In this document: piece after piece, positions 1-5,610 of the stretch
How positions within the stretch are numbered: the first letter of the stretch is position 1
How the letters are laid out: each line of letters opens with the position of its first letter
Origin: Anaerolineales bacterium
Lineage (GTDB): Bacteria > Chloroflexota > Anaerolineae > Anaerolineales > UBA6663
NCBI GenBank assembly: GCA_016789245.1
Contig: JAEURM010000059.1
Span: forward strand, 1 to 9,420
Direction: 5' to 3'
Length of the DNA: 9,420 nucleotides
Made by a program: the position numbers and the translations under genes
The notes under the pieces: generated by a model
What the model was told of the DNA's origin: nothing
Databases searched by the model: none
Seen by the model: only the letters and a program-made list of their open reading frames with translations

Positions 1-210
1 CAGGGCGTTGCGGGCCGCTTCAATAGACATGGTGGCCACATCTTCATCTAAACCGGGCACGGCTTTTTCTTTAATTGGTAGGGCGTTGGTATTTTCCGTC
101 CACACGCGGGCCACCTCGCTGGCGGGCAGGCGGTAGCGCGGAACATACGCACCATAACCAGCAATGCCAACCGGGCGCACGGGTTGTAACAGTTTGGGGG
201 CATCAGTCAT
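1..210 (-). CDS. Hydroxymethylglutaryl-CoA synthase, archaeal type (N-terminal 70 residues, runs off the left edge)
   Basis: The enzyme condenses acetyl-CoA with acetoacetyl-CoA to HMG-CoA, the entry to the mevalonate route to isoprenoids. Only 70 codons are in the window. After a short leader, residues 14-27 read [14 protein letters not shown]. An ARVW motif follows, then [16 protein letters not shown], then an IEAARNAL helix. This order (GYGAYIPRYR, then EKSVP..DEDTAT, then EAARNA) is the N-terminal signature I recall for archaeal-type HMG-CoA synthases of the thiolase superfamily. The catalytic Cys, His and Glu lie outside the window. The start is fixed by an AGGAG sequence 8 nt upstream. 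The family assignment is recognition from memory. A related KAS III-like thiolase-fold enzyme is the main alternative. In other genomes this gene tends to sit beside a thiolase and a DUF35 OB-fold protein, which would lie left of the window. Confidence 0.85.
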   Translation of the reverse strand, partial: MTDAPKLLQPVRPVGIAGYGAYVPRYRLPASEVARVWTENTNALPIKEKAVPGLDEDVATMSIEAARNAL

Positions 211-218
211 TATGCTAA

Positions 219-223
219 CTCCT
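219..223 (-). promoter_or_regulatory. Shine-Dalgarno site of the HMG-CoA synthase gene
   Basis: On the minus strand AGGAG lies 8 nt before the ATG at 210. It supports that start and is one of the few strong ribosome binding sites in the window. Confidence 0.75.
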
Positions 224-240
224 AATCGGTAACGGGAGGG

Positions 241-249
241 ATTCTATCA
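241..249 (-). promoter_or_regulatory. Putative extended -10 promoter for the HMG-CoA synthase gene
   Basis: Read on the minus strand, TGATAGAAT combines a TG extension (248-249) with a TAGAAT hexamer (241-246; consensus TATAAT). The predicted start point is near 234, giving a leader of about 25 nt that includes the AGGAG. No good -35 hexamer is present, as expected for an extended -10 type. The site lies in the 124-bp gap after the channel-like gene, so the synthase may be transcribed separately from it. This is inferred from motif match only. Confidence 0.45.
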
Positions 250-334
250 CTGGAAACGTGGCAAAACCTATCACGCCCGCAATCGGCCCTCTCCGGCCTG
301 CCTGACCTAAACAGAAAGCTAATTTCGCAGAGGC

Positions 335-1462
335 TTAGGATAAACCGTTCGGATCATTAAAGTCCAGCACTTGGGTGCTGAGGAGCGGGGCTGGCCGCCA
401 CTTTTTGGCGCGGTCACTGCTCCACGGCGCAGGCGGTGCAGTAACAAGCGCGCACAACGCCAACAACGTGGCGTCATAATTCACGCGCCAGCCAGCAAAG
501 TCTGCCCATGCTTGTTCTAAATCAGTTTTGAGGGGCAAACCGGCCACACGCAACCGCTCCACGGCTTCATCAAACTCAGCCCGCGTTACGCTGATGGGTT
601 GCGCTGGAAAGTGCGGGTCTGGGTGGTAAGCGATAACAAAGAAATCACAGATGTGGCGCAGGGCCAGATAACCGGCGCGGATGCACAGCCGCGCTTGTGG
701 GTCTGAGGGATAGTTCAGCACGGACGAGTAAAGCGCCGCGGCGTCCAAAATCGCGCCGGCCGCCGTAACCCAAGAGTGGTGCGGCTGAGGCGAGCGAAAG
801 AAAGCCAGCACCGGCAGTGACGTGTGCGTTTCGTCTAACTGCGAAAACCAAATCTCCCACTCGCGCCACAGTTCATTCAAATGATCCATGCGGCCCAACG
901 GAAACGCCAACTCAAACATATACACGGCGGAAGGCGGCGAACCGGCGCGCGTTTCTAGCAAGTTCACCAGCGTCTCGCGGTTGGAAAACGCGGAGTACAT
1001 GGTGGGCAAGTAAGAAATTAACAACGCGCCTAAAGTTACGCCCACGGAGGCTTCTAAGAACGCCAGAATGGAAATGAGCGGTGATTGCGTGGGCACAAAG
1101 AAGCCGAGCGTGAGCAGAGTGGAGCCGCTCTCAATCAACGCTTGTTCCAAGGGCACGCCTAACGCATAAAAGACAAAGGCAAAGCCCAAGCCCATCAACG
1201 TGGAAAGCACCACTGGCAAAAAGAAGAGGGTGACGGGCGCGTACATGGCCAGTACACCATCCACCTCCTCAAACGTCTTAAGTTGTTTTATGCGCAAGTT
1301 GAACAGGCGGCGTACGGCACGGAAATAAATGCGGGTGATGGGGTCTGGTGCGGAGCGTGGCAGTACAAACGTGCGCAGGGCGCACCGCACGGCTAAATAG
1401 GCCAGCCACCAGCCCACGCCAAAGGCCAGTAGCCGCAGAACAATTTCCAGCACTATATTCAT
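335..1462 (-). CDS. Ion-channel-like membrane protein with a degenerate pore loop and conserved cytoplasmic domain
   Basis: This is a 375-residue inner-membrane protein. Hydrophobic segments are visible at about residues 5-25, 75-101 and 128-152. Between the last two lies a pore-loop-like stretch (about 106-124) containing SGSTLLTLGFF, which aligns by eye with the filter of two-TM potassium channels (TxxTxGYGD). Here the GYG core is LGF, so potassium selectivity is doubtful. The helix after it, ending YLPTMYSAFSNRE, also fits a channel inner helix. Residues 160-375 look cytoplasmic. They hold a motif I recall from uncharacterised bacterial homologues: W(R)EWEIWF, then ETHTSLPVLAFFRSPQP, then SWVTAAGAILDAAAL (about 199-245). 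GGAG lies 6 nt upstream of the ATG. The gene is 124 bp upstream of the HMG-CoA synthase gene on the same strand but has no obvious functional link to it. The channel-like fold is an inference; the ion and the gating signal are unknown. Confidence 0.7.
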   Translation of the reverse strand: MNIVLEIVLRLLAFGVGWWLAYLAVRCALRTFVLPRSAPDPITRIYFRAVRRLFNLRIKQLKTFEEVDGVLAMYAPVTLFFLPVVLSTLMGLGFAFVFYALGVPLEQALIESGSTLLTLGFFVPTQSPLISILAFLEASVGVTLGALLISYLPTMYSAFSNRETLVNLLETRAGSPPSAVYMFELAFPLGRMDHLNELWREWEIWFSQLDETHTSLPVLAFFRSPQPHHSWVTAAGAILDAAALYSSVLNYPSDPQARLCIRAGYLALRHICDFFVIAYHPDPHFPAQPISVTRAEFDEAVERLRVAGLPLKTDLEQAWADFAGWRVNYDATLLALCALVTAPPAPWSSDRAKKWRPAPLLSTQVLDFNDPNGLS

Positions 1463-1468
1463 CTTTTA

Positions 1469-1472
1469 CTCC
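1469..1472 (-). promoter_or_regulatory. Shine-Dalgarno site of the channel-like gene
   Basis: GGAG on the minus strand lies 6 nt before the ATG at 1462, supporting the start used. Confidence 0.6.
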
Positions 1473-1492
1473 GCGTTAAAGCAATGGCGCGG

Positions 1493-1521
1493 ATTGTATT
1501 CATCTGCATCACGCGTGCCAC
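1493..1521 (-). promoter_or_regulatory. Putative sigma-70-type promoter of the channel-like gene
   Basis: On the minus strand a GTGGCA hexamer (1516-1521, 4 of 6 to TTGACA) is separated by exactly 17 bp from TACAAT (1493-1498, 5 of 6 to TATAAT). The predicted start near 1486 gives a leader of about 24 nt carrying the GGAG site. It is back to back with the M20 gene promoter in the same divergent gap. Confidence 0.5.
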
Positions 1522-1549
1522 TGGCTGTTTGGTGAGGGTAAGTGCCGAG

Positions 1550-1555
1550 TATAAT
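1550..1555 (+). promoter_or_regulatory. Putative -10 box for the M20 peptidase gene
   Basis: A perfect TATAAT sits about 114 nt upstream of the preferred ATG. The -35 region is poor: TTGGTG at 1529-1534 gives a 15-bp spacer. A transcript starting near 1562 would carry a leader of about 107 nt containing the 9-mer/dyad element at 1591-1631, which could act in the mRNA. Motif match only. Confidence 0.45.
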
Positions 1556-1590
1556 TCCCCTTAGGTTACTTTATCTTTATTAAGGCTCAA

Positions 1591-1631
1591 CACGAATTAC
1601 ACAAATTTCACGAAACTGTATTCGTGAAATT
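1591..1631. repeat. 9-bp tandem repeat plus perfect 11-bp inverted repeat (left copy)
   Basis: Three 9-mers run head to tail: CACGAATTA (1591), CACAAATTT (1600) and CACGAAACT (1609). Overlapping them is a perfect 11-bp inverted repeat, AATTTCACGAA (1604-1614) and TTCGTGAAATT (1621-1631), with a 6-nt loop. In RNA it would form a compact hairpin within the leader of the M20 gene. There is no T-tract, so it is not a standard terminator. The same 9-mer architecture recurs at 2974-3038, past the other end of the M20 gene. Similar ATTCGTGAAATTCGTG-type repeats are common in environmental bacterial genomes; their function is not known to me. Confidence 0.8.
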
Positions 1632-1668
1632 CAGGTTGAATTTTACGCGCTCCGCAATACGAAATCCC

Positions 1669-2970
1669 ATGCTCACCCCCACCACCCTCCTCCAAAACCT
1701 CATCCGCTTTGATACGACGAACCCGCCCGGCAACGAGGCCGCGTGCATTGCGTACATTGCCCAAGTGCTGAAAGAAGCGGGCATTGAATCCACTATTTTG
1801 GCGCAGGATGACAAGCGGCCCAACTTGGTGGCGCGGCTGAGTGGGCGCGGAGAAGCGCCACCGCTTTTGTTGTACGGCCACGTGGATGTAGTGCCAACGG
1901 CCGGGCAAGCGTGGCAACATCCACCGTTTGCCGGTGAGATGCACGAGGGCTATGTGTGGGGGCGCGGCGCATTAGATATGAAGGGCGGCGTGGCCATGCT
2001 CATCAGCGCCTTCATACGCGCCAAGGCGCAAGGGCTGAGCTTGCCTGGCGATGTGGTGTTATGCATTGTGAGCGATGAAGAAGCGGGCGGCTTTGTGGGC
2101 GCAAAGTATTTGGTGGATAACCACGCCACACAATTTCAGGGCATTAAATATGCTCTGGGTGAGTTTGGCGGTTTCTCCTTTCACTTTGGCAATAAGCGGT
2201 TTTATCCCATCATGCTGGCAGAGAAGCAAATTTGCTGGACGCGGCTGACAGTACGCGGGCCGGGCGGGCACGGCTCCATGCCTCTGCGCGGCGGCGCGAT
2301 GGCTAAGCTCTCCCGTGTGCTGTACCGTTTGGAGCGCAAACGTTTGCCCGTGCACGTAACGCCCGTGGCCAAGCAAATGATTGAAAGCATTGCCAACGCG
2401 CTCAGTGCGCCGCTTGGCCCCGCCGTGCGCCAGCTCACCAATCCCGCTCTGGCGGATGGCATTTTGGATATGGTGGGCGAACCCGCGCGCGTGTTTGATC
2501 CCATCCTGCACAACACTGCCTCGCCCACCATGCTCAAAGGTGGAGAAAAGCTCAACGTGCATCCCAGTGAAATTGTTTTAGATTTGGATGGGCGCTTGCT
2601 ACCGGGCTTTGGGCCGGAGGTGATGGTGCGCGAACTGCAAACCATTTTGGGCCGGCTGGCCGAAGTAGAAGTGGTGATTTATGACCCCGGCCCACCTGAG
2701 CCAAACATGGCGCTGTTTGAGACGCTTTCCAAAGTGTTGAAAGAAGCTGACCCGGAGGGCATCCCTATTCCGTATATGCTCAGCGGCGTAACGGATGGGC
2801 GGCACTTTGCCAAACTGGGCATTCAAACGTACGGCTTCTTGCCCATGCGCCTGCCGCCGGATTTTAAGTTTGCGCAAACCGTGCACGCGGCGGATGAGCG
2901 CATTCCTGCCGAGGCGCTAGACTTTGGCACGGATGCAGTTTACAAAGCACTCCAAAGATTCCATGCGTGA
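1669..2970 (+). CDS. M20-family zinc metallopeptidase/deacylase (ArgE/DapE/carboxypeptidase-like)
   Basis: This is a 433-residue cytoplasmic metallohydrolase that cleaves an amide bond in peptides or N-acyl amino acids. All M20 landmarks are visible: FDTTNPPGNE near the N terminus; YGHVDVVP with zinc ligand H71 and D73; GALDMKGG with bridging D103; VSDEEAGG with catalytic base E137 and ligand E138; E165 as a probable second-site ligand; and H406 in TVHAADER as the last ligand. The lid or dimerisation domain, about 185-300, begins RGPGGHGSMP with H201. Length fits the family. The reading frame extends upstream to a GTG at 1624, but those 15 codons lie in the repeat arm and do not resemble the family. 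I chose ATG 1669, where the typical N terminus begins. No clear Shine-Dalgarno sequence precedes either. The gene converges with the secreted protein at 3065. The substrate cannot be named from sequence; ArgE, DapE and carboxypeptidase-S-like labels are all possible. Confidence 0.9.
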   Translation: MLTPTTLLQNLIRFDTTNPPGNEAACIAYIAQVLKEAGIESTILAQDDKRPNLVARLSGRGEAPPLLLYGHVDVVPTAGQAWQHPPFAGEMHEGYVWGRGALDMKGGVAMLISAFIRAKAQGLSLPGDVVLCIVSDEEAGGFVGAKYLVDNHATQFQGIKYALGEFGGFSFHFGNKRFYPIMLAEKQICWTRLTVRGPGGHGSMPLRGGAMAKLSRVLYRLERKRLPVHVTPVAKQMIESIANALSAPLGPAVRQLTNPALADGILDMVGEPARVFDPILHNTASPTMLKGGEKLNVHPSEIVLDLDGRLLPGFGPEVMVRELQTILGRLAEVEVVIYDPGPPEPNMALFETLSKVLKEADPEGIPIPYMLSGVTDGRHFAKLGIQTYGFLPMRLPPDFKFAQTVHAADERIPAEALDFGTDAVYKALQRFHA

Positions 2971-2973
2971 GTA

Positions 2974-3038
2974 CACGGATAACACGGATTTCACAGATTG
3001 CTTTTGGTTAAACTTCCGTGCCTTCCGTCCTATCCGTG
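2974..3038. repeat. 9-bp tandem repeat dyad between convergent genes (right copy)
   Basis: Three direct 9-mers, CACGGATAA (2974), CACGGATTT (2983) and CACAGATTG (2992), are followed after a spacer by reverse-orientation copies: TTCCGTGCC (3014), TTCCGTCC (3023) and TATCCGTGC (3031). The outermost units CACGGATA (2974-2981) and TATCCGTG (3031-3038) pair perfectly. The direct units share the consensus CAC-R-R-AT-W-W with the array at 1591, so the M20 gene is flanked by two members of one repeat style. The element begins 4 bp after the M20 stop codon and ends 27 bp from the stop of the converging gene. It could work as a shared 3' hairpin in both mRNAs, although no U-tract is present. Confidence 0.75.
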
Positions 3039-3064
3039 CGCGAAGCGTCCGCGTACTAAGAGTC

Positions 3065-4876
3065 TCATCTACTCATCAAAGGCAAATACAAAAACTGGTC
3101 ATGGCACCAAGTATTGTTCATCACCTTGAGGGATGAAATTTGGTCATTCACTGCGCCGTTATTACTCAACTTATCATTCGTCAAATCCGGGTCACTCAGA
3201 ATGTAGCATTTACTCGGGCCAGTCAAGTTTGTATCGCGGTGCACGCGCACAGACCAGCCCGGCTTAATCTTGAGCGAAGACACTGCATCATTCCAATCTG
3301 CGCCGCAACTGCTCAAGTTTAGCCAGCCAGCTTGGGTAGCCACACACAGCGTAGCATCCACAAAATCCGCATTGCGATACAACTGCACCGCTTGCGTAAT
3401 AGATGTTGAATCCCGAATATCCGCCACACGGCCATCCATTACATTGCTATCAATATTGATGGTCGTAGCGCCCCACGTTTCATTGTGGCCACCTGCGTAT
3501 TGCCGCAAACGTTGGCCGCTCACCCACAAAGAATTAGACAGACACACGGCCGATGAGCCGAGCCAGACCGTAGCGGTGGGGTCATAACTATCCAAATACC
3601 ACGCCGCAATCCACGCCGCATCCGGCACATTAGTAATGCTCACAAAATCGCTCAAATAAGATGTACATGGCGTGCCGTACACCCCGGCTTGGTTGCCGTT
3701 CGCCCGCAGTTGCTCCGTCCAGCCGTTGATAAAACTTTTCGCGGCTTCGCGGCAGGTGGTATCGCCCGCCGGTGGGAAGTACGCTTCCAAATCATAATAA
3801 ATAATCGTGCCGCTCTTATTAGAAAACGTCAGGCCCAACTCCGCCGCGCGGTTCATGGCCAAATCCGCTTCGGTTTTGCCTTGCGTATACGCGGTGGCCG
3901 GGTTACTGCTCATGCGGCTAGAAAAACCTGAGCACGCCGCCTGTGGCCCAACCCATGTGGGAATAAACCACCAACCCTGCACCGCCAGCCGCGCAATATA
4001 ATCCGCCGTCAGCGTGCCACAGTTGGCGCGCGCGGAACCGCCAATATACAAATTCCAAGTGCCGTACGGGCTGTTCGTCCACCAATCTTGCATTTGCTCC
4101 GCTGTGGGCATGGTGCAACTATCAAACGCTTGGCCCACTAGTGTTACCCAACGCTGATGACTACTGGCGGGCGCTTCTGGCACGTTTGAACTTTTGGCCG
4201 CCAGCAAAGTGCGCCGTACGCCCTCTGCGCCGCGCGGCAGTGAAATATTTGCGCCGCTTTCACTTTGGCGCAAGCGTGTTTCCAGCTCACACACGCCGCC
4301 CTCACACCGCCCACTCTGCTCCAAATTCCAATCCAACGCCACGCTCGGCGCTTCATCTGTAACCTTCCACGTTGCGCCGCCATCTTCGGTATAAAAATTA
4401 GATTGCAGATTGAAGTTGGAACTGGTGGCGCGTTTGATATTCAACCAGCCGCGCTGGGCATCTTGAAATTGCAAATGAACGTTTTCCGCGTAAGCGGCCG
4501 GGTCACCCGCCGAGAAAAGTTCCAGCGGCGTAAGTTCCCACGCGCCGCCGCCATTTTTTGTGTAGGCTAAAGTGTAAGTGGGTTGCGTCACTTCATTTGC
4601 CGTTATTAGCACCAGCCAGCCGCGCTCCGCCGCAATAAAACTAGCCGCCGCAATTTTTGCGCCGCCCGTTTCCGGCAAGGCCACCTCATGCCACACCGCG
4701 CCCGCATTTTCCGTCCAATATACTTGCTGGCCCATCAGCACCCAACCTGTTTGTGGGGAGAGCGTGCCAAAACTTTCAATATTTTCCGGGCTGGAAGTTG
4801 TGGCTTTGGCCGCGGTGGAGGGCCACACCGCCCACGCGGCCAAAGCTATCATTAAGAGTAAGCTGTATTTTTTCAT
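3065..4876 (-). CDS. Secreted Asp-box / Rv2525c-like (DUF1906) glycoside-hydrolase-like / beta-gamma-crystallin-like protein
   Basis: This 603-residue exported protein has a signal peptide at 1-25 (KK, a hydrophobic core, then A-K-A before TTSS). Residues about 35-180 carry three Asp-box repeats, TENAGAVW (55-62), TKNGGGAW (106-113) and TEDGGATW (163-170), each after a GW strand, as in BNR or sortilin-type propellers. This looks like a short or partial propeller. Residues about 248-488 match the Rv2525c-like glycoside-hydrolase-like domain: FD at 251-252, PYGTWNLYIGG, IIYYDLEAY (D362, E364), RQYAGG (459-463) and IDSNVMDG. Rv2525c is a mycobacterial wall-associated protein, but activity in the family is unsettled. 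Residues about 494-590 contain two N-D-x-x-S-S motifs (529-534, 577-582) typical of calcium-binding beta/gamma-crystallin folds. The tail is FLYLPLMSR. Many cysteines fit an extracellular location. A wall-binding or wall-processing role is inferred. No clear Shine-Dalgarno sequence precedes the ATG. Confidence 0.85.
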   Translation of the reverse strand: MKKYSLLLMIALAAWAVWPSTAAKATTSSPENIESFGTLSPQTGWVLMGQQVYWTENAGAVWHEVALPETGGAKIAAASFIAAERGWLVLITANEVTQPTYTLAYTKNGGGAWELTPLELFSAGDPAAYAENVHLQFQDAQRGWLNIKRATSSNFNLQSNFYTEDGGATWKVTDEAPSVALDWNLEQSGRCEGGVCELETRLRQSESGANISLPRGAEGVRRTLLAAKSSNVPEAPASSHQRWVTLVGQAFDSCTMPTAEQMQDWWTNSPYGTWNLYIGGSARANCGTLTADYIARLAVQGWWFIPTWVGPQAACSGFSSRMSSNPATAYTQGKTEADLAMNRAAELGLTFSNKSGTIIYYDLEAYFPPAGDTTCREAAKSFINGWTEQLRANGNQAGVYGTPCTSYLSDFVSITNVPDAAWIAAWYLDSYDPTATVWLGSSAVCLSNSLWVSGQRLRQYAGGHNETWGATTINIDSNVMDGRVADIRDSTSITQAVQLYRNADFVDATLCVATQAGWLNLSSCGADWNDAVSSLKIKPGWSVRVHRDTNLTGPSKCYILSDPDLTNDKLSNNGAVNDQISSLKVMNNTWCHDQFLYLPLMSR

Positions 4877-4929
4877 GCTAGGATTGTGCCAAACTTAGAT
4901 GAATGTTGCCTGCATAACGTTGTTCATTT

Positions 4930-4954
4930 GGTTAAAGTTTCAAACTTGTAAACC
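4930..4954. promoter_or_regulatory. Imperfect dyad, candidate operator between divergent genes
   Basis: AAGTTT (4935-4940) and AAACTT (4942-4947) flank a single C. They are framed by GGTT (4930-4933) and AACC (4951-4954), asymmetrically spaced. The dyad abuts the long inverted repeat that starts at 4955, and it lies 54 to 78 bp upstream of the secreted-protein start. It could bind a dimeric regulator. Short AT-rich dyads also arise by chance, so support is weak. Confidence 0.2.
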
Positions 4955-5022
4955 AGACCTGTCAGGTGGCGCACATAGTTGCCTGAACTTTCAAGCCTCC
5001 GCTTGCGCCACCTGACAGGTCT
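4955..5022. repeat. Perfect 19-bp inverted repeat with 30-nt loop
   Basis: AGACCTGTCAGGTGGCGCA (4955-4973) is exactly reverse-complemented at 5004-5022, with a 30-nt loop between. Each arm contains CCTGTCAGG, itself a near-palindrome, so cruciform or nested hairpins are possible. It lies in the gap between two divergently transcribed genes, so neither gene reads into it as a 3' end, and a terminator role is unlikely. ACCTGTCAGGT-type palindromes recur in intergenic DNA of environmental bacteria, so a REP- or MITE-like dispersed element is the leading guess. The right arm ends only 11 bp before the ATG at 5034. Confidence 0.85.
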
Positions 5023-5033
5023 TAATTGTTTCC

Positions 5034-5480
5034 ATGCCTAGAAAGAACTCCTCCATGTTTTACCTTTCCGCCGCCATTGCCATTATTGGCGCAGTGGGTT
5101 ACCAGTTTTTTGTTAAGCGCGTGCCCGTTTCCATCAATCCGGTGGTGTCCATCATCGGCATTTACGTGGCGGTGCTAGCGTTGAGCGTTATCCTGCTTCC
5201 ATTCTTTCCTTCAGAGGGCGGCCTTGGCCAGCAAGTGCGCCAACTGAATTGGCTTCAACTCGCCCTCGCCGTTTCGGTCTTTCTCATTGAGTTGGGCTTT
5301 TTGCTCATGTACCGTTCCGGCTGGAACTTGAGCACGGGCAACCTCATCACCGGCGTCATCATCAATCTCGCTCTCGTGGGCCTCGGCGTCTTTCTGCTCC
5401 GTGAGCAATTAAGCACCGTCAACCTCGTTGGCATCGTGTTGTGCATCATCGGCGTGGTGTTGGTGGGCTATAAGCCGTAA
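5034..5480 (+). CDS. EamA-like (drug/metabolite transporter superfamily) single-repeat membrane protein
   Basis: This is a 148-residue, very hydrophobic protein with five predicted membrane segments at about 8-27, 35-58, 73-93, 104-122 and 128-146. The C-terminal pattern FLLREQLSTVN, a GIVLCIIGVVLV helix and a terminal YKP match the end of an EamA domain. Most EamA transporters carry two such repeats (about 300 residues). This one has one, so it would need to act as a homo- or hetero-dimer. No partner gene is adjacent. The start is uncertain: ATG 5034 gives a basic MPRKNSS leader, ATG 5055 would begin directly at the first membrane segment, and neither has a convincing Shine-Dalgarno sequence. 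The stop at 5480 leaves 130 bp before ftsK. Substrate unknown; membrane location is clear. Confidence 0.75.
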   Translation: MPRKNSSMFYLSAAIAIIGAVGYQFFVKRVPVSINPVVSIIGIYVAVLALSVILLPFFPSEGGLGQQVRQLNWLQLALAVSVFLIELGFLLMYRSGWNLSTGNLITGVIINLALVGLGVFLLREQLSTVNLVGIVLCIIGVVLVGYKP

Positions 5481-5513
5481 AAAAACTGAACGGACTTTTA
5501 CCGCAAAGCCCTC

Positions 5514-5534
5514 AATAACCAATAACGAATAACC
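5514..5534. repeat. Heptamer repeat AATAACC x3
   Basis: AATAACC (5514), AATAACG (5521) and AATAACC (5528) are consecutive 7-mers in the EamA-ftsK gap. A degenerate triplet of the same heptamer lies at 8235-8255, upstream of the BMP gene. The array resembles in style the heptameric repeats described from cyanobacteria (STRR elements), with no homology claimed. Confidence 0.7.
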
Positions 5535-5538
5535 TATT

Positions 5539-5553
5539 CTCTAATCCCCCAAT
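5539..5553 (+). repeat. 15-bp motif CTCTAATCCCCCAAT, copy 1
   Basis: It matches 14 of 15 bases of the motif at 8223-8237 upstream of the BMP gene. Here it begins 4 bp after the heptamer array and runs into a stretch of 23 consecutive pyrimidines (5553-5575). Either a dispersed repeat or a shared regulatory site is possible. Confidence 0.55.
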
Positions 5554-5596
5554 TCTCTTTCTCCCCCTCCTCCCTAGCCCAATGAAACATTTGCGC

Positions 5597-5602
5597 TATA
5601 AT
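5597..5602 (+). promoter_or_regulatory. Consensus -10 box of ftsK, implying a leaderless or near-leaderless mRNA
   Basis: A perfect TATAAT ends 8 bp before the ftsK ATG at 5611. RNA polymerase usually starts about 7 bp after the -10 box, which places the start point at or within 2 nt of the ATG. No Shine-Dalgarno sequence is present, as expected for a leaderless message. The -35 position (5574-5579, CTAGCC) is a poor match, and the sequence just upstream is a pyrimidine tract. Confidence 0.5.
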
Positions 5603-5610
5603 CCCTCACC

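Noticed and set aside
285..298. GGCCCTCTCCGGCC as a terminator hairpin after the channel-like gene
   Set aside because: The stem is about 4 bp and no T-tract follows in the minus direction.
1624..1668. Upstream GTG start that would lengthen the M20 peptidase by 15 residues
   Set aside because: The GTG lies inside the inverted-repeat arm, has no ribosome binding site, and the extra residues are unlike the family, whose usual N terminus begins at the ATG at 1669.
2059..2645. Two overlapping minus-strand reading frames opposite the M20 gene
   Set aside because: The plus frame holds conserved metal-binding motifs throughout; the minus frames show none.
3140..4898. Series of plus-strand reading frames opposite the secreted protein
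   Set aside because: Short, overlapping each other, without motifs or ribosome binding sites, and antisense to a frame with a signal peptide and known domains.
4955..5022. The 19-bp inverted repeat as a transcription terminator
   Set aside because: The flanking genes diverge, so neither transcript ends here, and the loop of 30 nt is long for an intrinsic terminator.
5477..5501. GTAAAA/TTTTAC pairing across the EamA-like stop codon as a terminator
   Set aside because: Only 6 AT-rich base pairs, no GC stem and no following U-tract.
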